From assembly GCA_030042375.1 (NCBI GenBank), contig JASHZU010000458.1:1-12904 (forward strand): DNA of 12,904 bases, read 5' to 3'. Under the pieces are notes generated by a model. It was given only the letters and a program-made list of their open reading frames with translations, was not told the DNA's origin and searched no databases. The number at the start of each line of letters is the position of its first letter. Position 1 is the first letter of the stretch. The position numbers were made by a program, and so were the translations under genes. Positions 8,101-12,904 of the stretch are shown in pieces. This DNA is from Verrucomicrobiia bacterium (GTDB taxonomy: Bacteria > Verrucomicrobiota > Verrucomicrobiae > Limisphaerales > UBA11358).

Positions 8101-8222
8101 TCCGATTGCCAAACGCGAAGCGCCCAACCAGAAGTCGAGGCTCTGGCCGACGCAGTGATCAACAGGAAAACCGCGCCAATCAGGAAACAATGGAAAATCC
8201 GCTTAATAAGACACGGGTTCAC
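5175..8222 (-). CDS. Sensor histidine kinase 1: periplasmic double beta-propeller, Y_Y_Y, TM, HPK7/NarX-type kinase
   Basis: 1015 residues. A signal peptide or N-terminal anchor (about 1-28, cleavage likely after ARA) precedes a periplasmic region (about 35-631) with 14 'DG.IWVGT..GL' two-component propeller repeats, enough for two seven-bladed propellers. A Y_Y_Y domain follows (about 690-757, with FRYKLDGVDENW), then one transmembrane helix (about 768-787) and a short coiled coil. The cytoplasmic kinase has a HisKA_3 box with phospho-His817 (RDLHDNLG) and a HATPase with N-box EALNNVVRHA (925-934), G1 box EDNGQGF (955-961) and GTR near 996. All catalytic motifs are intact. There is no receiver or AraC domain, so it is not a Bacteroidetes-type hybrid. 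It should phosphorylate the regulator at 4368-5012. The start is a GTG without Shine-Dalgarno; upstream no in-frame ATG is seen. The ligand is unknown; related propeller sensors often detect oligosaccharides. Confidence 0.94.
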   Translation of the reverse strand: MNPCLIKRIFHCFLIGAVFLLITASARASTSGWALRVWQSDDGLPNNNVDGLAQTADGYIWVATATGLARFDGVHFEGVHTNLLKGDYNQKVSAVLQVRDGSLWLAMAHGWVAHVDAGKVLIFTNGLPNVSADTLTEDSQGGIWATYPRANGPVFRIAEGQVTDLSQAPGLPFWSSTSLAQDKQGNLWFGKGAQIGTFQDNQFKTLIRIPSASLQTNVARIACSKSGDMWICYGSQLFKYDQSGHLALLAKLDPASKDTRPTVLLEDSHGALWIGTSDSGLFYYDGSRIEKIPTSHYEILSLLEDREGNIWVGTGGGGLDQLQPRSMTVESPWTASPQAVQSICQDSVGNIWVTMQNGSLICRTSQGWQKPLTGTNWPLGLVTCVAADEKTSTIWIGTRTHKLCSIENGRFMQWHLSDGLVSHNIHALVVGPAGDLWIGGNSPESVQHFQDGHFSTLPIPPNIGVIQAMTQDHDGNIWVGTSHGVLLRSKGNRFDAVEGISLSPRSIHSLYATPDGSVWIGYAAAGLARYKDGKYFRATSTQGLFDDQISQIVADGLGWLWLGSDNGIFKIQQQEFEDLADGKINYLRSIRYGRSEGLSGLQANFGVAPGAISSRDGHLWIPLRTGVAVIDPYRVREYLQLPPVLLTRVTVDGQTIASYDSPLPAMSSIDLAKPGGIVHLPPGTHRLEFAFTALSFTAPDNVQFRYKLDGVDENWIDPGTDRSARYAALGSGNYRFEVKACNSDGIWNETGSSLAFSIAPFFWQTWWFRILAIVVFTSMVIAIVRYISFRRLQTKVRELEQQAALDKERARIARDLHDNLGSQLTKIVMLSELSLQKRSDHDRVIDRVTEVSNTARQVVKSLDQTVWAVNPRNDTLPDLINYIGQFAVEFLRPANIRCRVDLLGNISTRTASADVRHNLFLAVKEALNNVVRHARASEVRVTTIVSRDSATLIIEDNGQGFERVAENGFADGLRNMQARMSEIGGKFGIESKLGLGTRINFTFPCNFSHENGNGK

Positions 8223-8412
8223 ACAAACATAATAAACGTCATAAACATTGCTATTTCAATCTCAATTTTCCGCTGCAACGGCGATTGAACATTTCACAAA
8301 ACCTTGACCCTCCGCAATCTCGAGCTTAAACCGGTCTTTGACCCCAGCCCCTAAATTTATCATAGTTATTATTAGAGCGGCGCCGGCCTAAGGCCGGCTT
8401 GATTACAGCGCG
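8223..8412. promoter_or_regulatory. Shared divergent promoter region of the two sensor kinases
   Basis: This 190-base region drives both kinases in opposite directions. TTGACCC occurs twice as a direct repeat (8304-8310 and 8338-8344). The second copy could be a plus-strand -35 box, 17 bases before CATAGT (8361-8366), with TATTAT (8367-8372) as an alternative -10 at poor spacing. An inverted repeat TTCAATC/GATTGAA (8255-8261 and 8283-8289) lies nearer kinase 1. On the kinase 2 side lies a strong GC palindrome, listed separately. No Shine-Dalgarno precedes either start. The compact layout suggests joint regulation, but no operator is proven. Confidence 0.45.
8382..8398 (+). repeat. 17-base GC-rich perfect palindrome / hairpin just upstream of sensor kinase 2
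   Basis: GCCGGCCTAAGGCCGGC reads as a seven-pair all-G/C stem with a TAA loop. It lies immediately after the AT-rich candidate -10 area and 15-36 bases before the possible starts. If transcription begins near 8373-8379, this hairpin would sit at the very 5' end of the kinase 2 mRNA. It could stabilise the transcript, hinder initiation, or be a protein-binding dyad. It is not followed by a T-run, so it is not a classic terminator. Confidence 0.6.
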
Positions 8413-8420
8413 TTGCAACG
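8411..8420. repeat. 10-base palindrome at the annotated start of sensor kinase 2
   Basis: CGTTGCAACG is a perfect palindrome that contains the candidate TTG start at 8413. Part of it (TGCAACG) recurs at 8274-8280 in the same intergenic region. It may be an operator half, in which case the true start is more likely the GTG at 8434; chance is also possible. Confidence 0.25.
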
Positions 8421-11400
8421 TTATTCTAAATCTGTGCCCACTCCATTCGGTTGCCGTCTTGCCACGAGGTTATTCGCGGGAGTGTTGTGTTGTGCCGCCC
8501 TTACCGCCGCCGCGGATGTAGATTCCAGTTGGTTCGCTCGTTCCTGGGAAACCGGCGATGGATTGCCGGACAACAGCGTTTCCGGCATTGCACAAACTCC
8601 TGATGGTTATTTGTGGGTAGCCACTGCCGGTGGGCTGATGCAATTTGACGGCGTCCAATTCCAGGAATTTCCACTGACAAGCCTCGACGGAGTCCCCGAA
8701 CGGGTGGTGCGCGCCATGTATCTCGATAGAGAAGGCAGACTGTGGCTGGGCATGGATCGCGGCCCGATCGTGTGCATTGCGCCGGATTCCGCCCAGGTGT
8801 TCACTAATGTGCCTGACGCGCGCGCCAACGGCATTATTGAGGATTCGGACGGGACTATTTGGGTCACGTACATAGATGGCGGCTTGACCCAAATTAAAAA
8901 CGGCAGCGTCACTGTTTTCTCTTCCAACACGTATGGGCCCTTCCCCTCTCTGCTGGCCAGTGATGCCGATGGCCATTTGTGGTTTGCCGCGGGCGAAGAC
9001 GTTGGTGTTTTTCAAAATGGAAAATTCCAAATATTGCTGACGCTTCCGAGGACGGTTGAAAGCATTGCCCAGCGTCGGGAAGGCGGCATCTGGATTTGCA
9101 GTGGCCGCCGCCTTTTAAGTTACCAGCAGGGCGGCCAGTTGCAGTTGTTCGCCCAGATACCGCCCATCCCGAATGGCGTCCAGGGCACGAAGCTTCTTGA
9201 AGACCGCTCCGGGGCTGTCTGGATTGGGACCACCGCTCACGGGTTGTTCCGTGCCACTGAAACGAATACGGTACAGGTACCTACCTCCAGCCTGGAAATC
9301 GCCTGCCTGGCACAGGACCAAGAGGGAAATATCTGGGTGGGGACAGATGGTGGCGGTCTAAACCGGTTGCGGCCCCGCATCATTGAGGTCCTCGGGTTGG
9401 AAAGCGGCCTGCCATACGAGACCATCCGCTCGGTTTGCCAGGACACGGATGGGACTATCTGGGTCACGACCCGGAATGGATTGCTCGTCAGCTGGCAAAA
9501 TAATCAGTGGCATTCTTTCGCCGGAGGAACGAACGGGCCCACCGGCGATTTTTCCTGCGTAGCGGCAGATCCAAAAGGCGGACTATGGATCGGCACGCGA
9601 CGCGAAGGTTTTTATCACCTGCAAGACGGCCAGTATCGCAACTGGCGTCAATCCGATGGCCTTTCCAGCGATGATGTGCGTTCCATCCTGGAAAGTTCCA
9701 ATGGGGACGTTTATATCGCCACAGATACGCCCAGCCGGCTTCAACGCCTGCGCGACAGCCAGTTGCAACCACTAAAGATGCCGGCACAATTGCGGTCCAT
9801 CCGCGCTTTAGTGGAAGACGCCGCCGGCCGGATTTGGATTGGCAGCGCAGAAGGCCGTTTGATGCTGGTAGAGGGTGATGAACTTTTGGATGAAACCCCC
9901 GGCTTCACCAATCGCCTGGCATCCATTCGCTGCCTCTATCCCACCCCTGACGGCAGTTTATGGATAGGCTACGCGGGTTGGGGCCTTGGCTGCCTCAAAG
10001 ACGGACATTATTCCCGCCTCGGAATGTCCCAGGGATTGTATGATGATTACGTTTCGCAAATCGTCGCCGATGGGCGTGGGTGGCTCTGGTGCGCGGGAAA
10101 TCGGGGCATTTTTGAAATCCAATTAGATCAATTGGCTCAGGCCCTCCAGGACAAAACGCGGGTGCATTGCATCGCTTACAGCCGGGGTGAAGGTTTTCCC
10201 AACCTCCAGGCTACTTATGAAAATTCTCCAGGGGCACTGCGCAGCCAGGATGGCAGTCTCTGGTTTCCCATGTATACCGGGCTGGCCATTGTGCATCCGG
10301 ATCGTTCAGCCGCCAATGCGCGGCCCCCATCGGTCCTGATAACACGCATGGCCGTGGATGGGCAAACTCTGGCGCTCTATGACCGGTACCTGCCCGCGCC
10401 CGATAGTTCTTCAAACATCATCAGCCTGCCAGCCCCGGATAAAACAATTTTGCGCCTGCCCCCCAGCATGCATCAACTCGACTTCGACTTTACCGCCCTT
10501 AGTTTCACGTCTCCGGAAAACGTGGAATTTCAATATCGCCTGAAAGGATTGGATGATAACTGGACGGAAGATTACACGGCCCGCAGTGTCAGTTATACGC
10601 GCCTGCCCCACGGCGACTATTCGTTCCAGGTACGCGCTTATGACATTAATGGCACCTGGAACCAGCAAATCGCATCGCTGGATTTTGTCGTTTTGCCGTT
10701 TTATTGGCAGACGTGGTGGTTTCGTTTGACGGTCCTGGCGGTATTTACGGCCGTGATTGCGGCCATCGTGCGGTACGTTTCGTTTAAACGATTGCACAAC
10801 CGGTTGCGCCTGATGGAGCAGCAGGCTGCGCTGCAAAAAGAACGCGCCCGTATCGCCAAGGATATCCATGACGATTTGGGCGCCGACCTCACACAAATCG
10901 CGTTTCTCGGCGAACTGGCCCAGCAGGACCGCGGCGAACCTGACAAAGTGGCCGAACGGATCGGCAACATTTCCTCCACGGCCCGGCAGGCGGTCAAATC
11001 GCTGGACGAAATTGTGTGGGCCGTGAACCCACGCAATGACACGCTGCCACACCTGATTGATTATGCCGGCCAATTCGCGGTGGACTATCTGCGCCCTGCG
11101 GGCATCCGCTGCCGGCTCGATTTCCCGGAGCAAATTCCGCCGCGCGAACTTTCCACCAACCTCCGCCACAATTTATTTCTCGTTATCAAAGAAGCCCTGC
11201 ACAACATCGTCAAGCACGCCGGCGCCACGGAAATCTGGCTGCGGGTCGATTTGCGGGAAGAGATGCTGACCGTCATCATTGAAGACAACGGGCGCGGGTT
11301 TGCCCAGGCGCCGGACAATGCCCTGGCCGATGGACTGCGGAACATGCGTCAGCGCATCGCCGAGATCGGCGGCGAATGCCGGGTGGAAAGCCAGCCCGCC

Positions 11401-11445
11401 ACGGGCACGCGCGTCATTTTGCATCTGCCGTGGCAGAAAGATTGA
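8413..11445 (+). CDS. Sensor histidine kinase 2: paralogue of kinase 1 (double propeller, Y_Y_Y, TM, HPK7 kinase)
   Basis: 1010 residues from a TTG start; a GTG at 8434 would give a cleaner signal peptide (core LATRLFAGVLCCAALTAAA) and shift numbering by seven. About 14 propeller repeats span roughly 40-628, one with Tyr in place of the usual Trp (GDVYIATD). Then come a Y_Y_Y domain (FQYRLKGLDDNW region), a transmembrane helix (about 770-789), phospho-His819 (KDIHDDLG), N-box EALHNIVKHA (927-936) and G1 box EDNGRGF (957-963). All kinase motifs are intact. Similarity to kinase 1 covers the whole length and is densest in the kinase core (both have VWAVNPRNDTLP and IGQFAV/AGQFAV). It is transcribed away from kinase 1 from a shared intergenic region. 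Its downstream partner is only a truncated HTH gene, so its phosphate acceptor must be that of kinase 1 or one encoded elsewhere. Confidence 0.93.
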   Translation: MQRYSKSVPTPFGCRLATRLFAGVLCCAALTAAADVDSSWFARSWETGDGLPDNSVSGIAQTPDGYLWVATAGGLMQFDGVQFQEFPLTSLDGVPERVVRAMYLDREGRLWLGMDRGPIVCIAPDSAQVFTNVPDARANGIIEDSDGTIWVTYIDGGLTQIKNGSVTVFSSNTYGPFPSLLASDADGHLWFAAGEDVGVFQNGKFQILLTLPRTVESIAQRREGGIWICSGRRLLSYQQGGQLQLFAQIPPIPNGVQGTKLLEDRSGAVWIGTTAHGLFRATETNTVQVPTSSLEIACLAQDQEGNIWVGTDGGGLNRLRPRIIEVLGLESGLPYETIRSVCQDTDGTIWVTTRNGLLVSWQNNQWHSFAGGTNGPTGDFSCVAADPKGGLWIGTRREGFYHLQDGQYRNWRQSDGLSSDDVRSILESSNGDVYIATDTPSRLQRLRDSQLQPLKMPAQLRSIRALVEDAAGRIWIGSAEGRLMLVEGDELLDETPGFTNRLASIRCLYPTPDGSLWIGYAGWGLGCLKDGHYSRLGMSQGLYDDYVSQIVADGRGWLWCAGNRGIFEIQLDQLAQALQDKTRVHCIAYSRGEGFPNLQATYENSPGALRSQDGSLWFPMYTGLAIVHPDRSAANARPPSVLITRMAVDGQTLALYDRYLPAPDSSSNIISLPAPDKTILRLPPSMHQLDFDFTALSFTSPENVEFQYRLKGLDDNWTEDYTARSVSYTRLPHGDYSFQVRAYDINGTWNQQIASLDFVVLPFYWQTWWFRLTVLAVFTAVIAAIVRYVSFKRLHNRLRLMEQQAALQKERARIAKDIHDDLGADLTQIAFLGELAQQDRGEPDKVAERIGNISSTARQAVKSLDEIVWAVNPRNDTLPHLIDYAGQFAVDYLRPAGIRCRLDFPEQIPPRELSTNLRHNLFLVIKEALHNIVKHAGATEIWLRVDLREEMLTVIIEDNGRGFAQAPDNALADGLRNMRQRIAEIGGECRVESQPATGTRVILHLPWQKD

Positions 11446-11492
11446 ACGTTTGTACGATTGCAGAAAGGGCACCGGGAAGGCAGGTTAATGGC

Positions 11493-11558
11493 ATGACCAA
11501 CATTTTCGGAATGAACAACCGTAATGACATTGAAGCCGGGAAGGTGGTGAACCATTAA
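11493..11558 (+). pseudogene. Remnant of response-regulator linker, frameshifted from the HTH fragment
   Basis: The short frame beginning MTNIFGMNNRND ends with IEAGKVVNH followed by TAA. This resembles QVARKVVEY in the linker of the intact regulator (4368-5012), where the HTH domain follows a dozen residues later. Here the matching HTH continues in the next frame from ATT AAA CAG at 11554. Removing one base or restoring two at CATTAAACAG would join the two parts as KVVNH..KQSSSELEKLT. No receiver-domain sequence is found in the 47 bases between the kinase 2 stop and this ATG. I read it as a decayed linker; the match is short. Confidence 0.4.
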
Positions 11559-11574
11559 ACAGTCATCGTCCGAA

Positions 11575-11763
11575 TTGGAAAAGCTCACCCGCCGTGAGCG
11601 TGAAATTCTGGGGCTCCTCACCCAGGGCTACTTGTATAAAGAGATTGCCGTGGAATTAAAAATTTCCTTAAGCACCGTGCGCGCACATCTTCATGCCATC
11701 TACGAAAAATTGCGTGTCCAGTCACGAACTGAAGCGGTGGTCAAATTCCTGGGACGGGGTTGA
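11575..11763 (+). CDS. LuxR-type HTH domain only: truncated response regulator
   Basis: 62 residues from a TTG start, forming essentially a bare LuxR/NarL HTH: LTRREREILGLLTQG, KEIAVELKIS, STVRAHLHAIYEKLRVQSR, EAVVKFLG. It aligns end to end with the HTH of the intact regulator but has no receiver domain. The frame remains open upstream to 11554, where ATT lies six bases after the purine-rich GGGAAGGTGG (11538-11547); a rare ATT start would add KQSSSE before the homology. It lies 129 bases after kinase 2, in the position of a partner regulator. It may be a decaying pseudogene, or a functional constitutive or competing DNA-binding peptide since the helices are well preserved. Its stop is seven bases from the stop of the convergent secreted-protein gene, with no terminator between them. 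Confidence 0.7.
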   Translation: MEKLTRREREILGLLTQGYLYKEIAVELKISLSTVRAHLHAIYEKLRVQSRTEAVVKFLGRG

Positions 11764-11770
11764 ACCGCCC

Positions 11771-12904
11771 CTAAGGGACTCGCAAAAGAAAATATTGTTG
11801 CGAGCCGGCGGGAACGGGGCTTGTGAAGTTGAACCCACCGCCGCCGCTGAAGACGTTAGTCGAAAGGACCGTCCACTGGGCAATCGGCAAGGCCAGGTTC
11901 GTGGTCGTCAGCACATAATAAGTTCCATTTGCCGGGCCGTTCGTGCCGCTGAAAATTAAATTGCTCCCGCTTACTTGCAGCGAACCAAACGTGGGCGACG
12001 TCAACGCGATGACTGAAAGATTGACTGCCATCGAATTTGTGAGGTTTCCGTCAACAGCATTAATCGTGAGCGGATAATTACCCGGAGCCAGGGAGTTTGA
12101 AGCCGTAATCATCAGGGCTGACGCCCCTGCCCCAGCGATGGAATTTGGGCTAAAGACTGCATTCGCACCGACCGGCAAACCAGCCACGTTTAACGCTACG
12201 GTATCGCTGAAATAATTATTCGTGGCGATGTCCACCATAAAGGGAACACTCGTCCCCTGCACGACGGATTGTGTGGAAGGCGACGCCGACAAAGTAAAAA
12301 CCTGATAGCCGATGTTTGCCACAGCAGCGGGGCCGAGCCGTTCTTTGAGCTGCTCCAGATAAAGGCTGTGCGGGCTCACAATAGTGCCAAGCGTGTCATA
12401 GGTACCTTCATCGCTGTAACTGGCCTCAGAGCCGATGCCCCCGATTACCCAGTTATATTCATTGGTCGTTGTGTCGGGCTCTTCCAATTGAAATTGCGGC
12501 ACCTGGCAGTTGTACATCACACTAAAACCCGCTCCCCATCCCTGGCCGCTGCCGTCGTTGCCGCGATTGTTAATGGCTAAATAAGGGGTGTAAACACTAT
12601 TACCCTCGGTATCCGCAGCCATGTTGATGTTATCGTGAAGCGCGCCGGCGGCCCAGCGCTGGTGCGGGCCGCCGTTGTAATGCGTGCCAAAACAATTAAA
12701 ATTCAGGAACACGTCCGGCCCGGGCGTTGAGGCTTGTGTCACCATGATGTGATAGTAAGGTCCGTACGAGGTACAGCGCTGGAACAGGGACTGCGCCGCT
12801 GAACCGCCAAATGTATATGCCGCAGGAGCGGCGTCCGACGTACCGGTGGCCGGGTTGGTATAGATGCAATCCTGAACGGTGCACCACTTGTCATTGAGGC
12901 TGAT
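11771..12904 (-). CDS. Secreted beta-helix-like (possible polysaccharide lyase) protein with Ig-like domain and Verrucomicrobia-type tail; 5' end cut by window
   Basis: The frame is open from the right edge (an exact codon boundary) to TAG at 11771-11773, giving the last 377 residues; the start and any signal peptide lie outside. Residues 1 to about 200 include CTSYGPYYHIMVTQ, GPHQRWAAGALHDNI, NNRGNDGSGQGWGAGF and SLYLEQLKERLG, and resemble secreted right-handed beta-helix proteins sometimes labelled pectate-lyase-like. From about 203 to 297 there is an Ig-like domain (PSTQSVVQGTSVPFMVDI, GLPVGANAVFSPNSI, GNYPLTINAVDG). The last 75 residues (GSNLIFSGTNGPANGTYYVL, then TTTNLALPIAQWTVLSTNVF, ending QQYFLLRVP) match a tail I recall from many exported Verrucomicrobia proteins, perhaps a surface or secretion module. 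Catalytic function is not demonstrable here. Expected location is outside the cytoplasm, perhaps acting on a polysaccharide. Confidence 0.75.
   Translation of the reverse strand: MSLNDKWCTVQDCIYTNPATGTSDAAPAAYTFGGSAAQSLFQRCTSYGPYYHIMVTQASTPGPDVFLNFNCFGTHYNGGPHQRWAAGALHDNINMAADTEGNSVYTPYLAINNRGNDGSGQGWGAGFSVMYNCQVPQFQLEEPDTTTNEYNWVIGGIGSEASYSDEGTYDTLGTIVSPHSLYLEQLKERLGPAAVANIGYQVFTLSASPSTQSVVQGTSVPFMVDIATNNYFSDTVALNVAGLPVGANAVFSPNSIAGAGASALMITASNSLAPGNYPLTINAVDGNLTNSMAVNLSVIALTSPTFGSLQVSGSNLIFSGTNGPANGTYYVLTTTNLALPIAQWTVLSTNVFSGGGGFNFTSPVPAGSQQYFLLRVP

Noticed and set aside
10411..11169. 252-codon minus-strand open frame (also others at 7740-8288 plus and 8470-9030 minus)
   Set aside because: These mirror the codon pattern of the sensor kinase genes on the opposite strand and have no recognisable domain.
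5175..11445. Kinases as Bacteroidetes-type hybrid two-component systems
   Set aside because: Both end directly after the HATPase domain with no receiver or AraC HTH fused.
1..12904. tRNA, rRNA, CRISPR arrays, insertion sequences, prophage or attachment sites
   Set aside because: Looked for repeated spacers, terminal inverted repeats flanking a transposase, and tRNA-like sequence; none was seen by eye, though a formal search was not possible.

Overview
The window looks like chromosomal DNA of a Verrucomicrobiota bacterium, probably a soil or freshwater Pedosphaera-like lineage. This is inferred from four things: moderate-to-high GC; two very long periplasmic-propeller sensor kinases of the non-hybrid NarX type; a secreted beta-helix protein ending in the 'YYVL..TTNLALP..W' tail module that I associate with exported proteins of this phylum; and a plant-DPE2-like CBM20-CBM20-GH77 glucanotransferase. 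Most starts have no good Shine-Dalgarno sequence, which also fits that phylum. No RNA gene, CRISPR array, IS element or phage gene was seen.

Left part (1-4327). A 4-alpha-glucanotransferase of the DPE2 type runs off the left edge on the minus strand. Divergent from it is a tight plus-strand operon: a LuxE-like acyl-protein synthetase, a LuxC-like acyl-CoA reductase starting one base after the luxE stop, and queD (6-carboxytetrahydropterin synthase) overlapping the luxC stop by four bases. A small LuxR-type HTH protein without a receiver domain follows. The LuxE/LuxC pair should make fatty aldehydes, but there is no luciferase in the window.

Central part (4368-11763). Two paralogous two-component cassettes lie head to head. 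On the minus strand, sensor kinase 1 (8222 to 5175) is followed by an intact NarL/FixJ response regulator (5012 to 4368). On the plus strand, sensor kinase 2 (8413 to 11445) is followed only by a LuxR HTH fragment, preceded in another frame by a short stretch resembling the interdomain linker of the intact regulator. I read this as an inverted duplication of a kinase-regulator unit in which the second regulator lost its receiver domain and took a frameshift. Kinase 2 itself keeps every catalytic motif, so it may signal through the remaining regulator or through a regulator elsewhere. The shared 190-bp region between the kinases holds both promoters and several inverted repeats.

Right part (11771-12904). 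The C-terminal part of a secreted beta-helix-like protein with an Ig-like domain and a conserved tail enters from the right on the minus strand and converges on the HTH fragment with only seven bases between the stops. Two extracellular sensors near this exported protein and an alpha-glucan enzyme would fit carbohydrate sensing, but nothing in the sequence links the kinases to a specific ligand or target gene.
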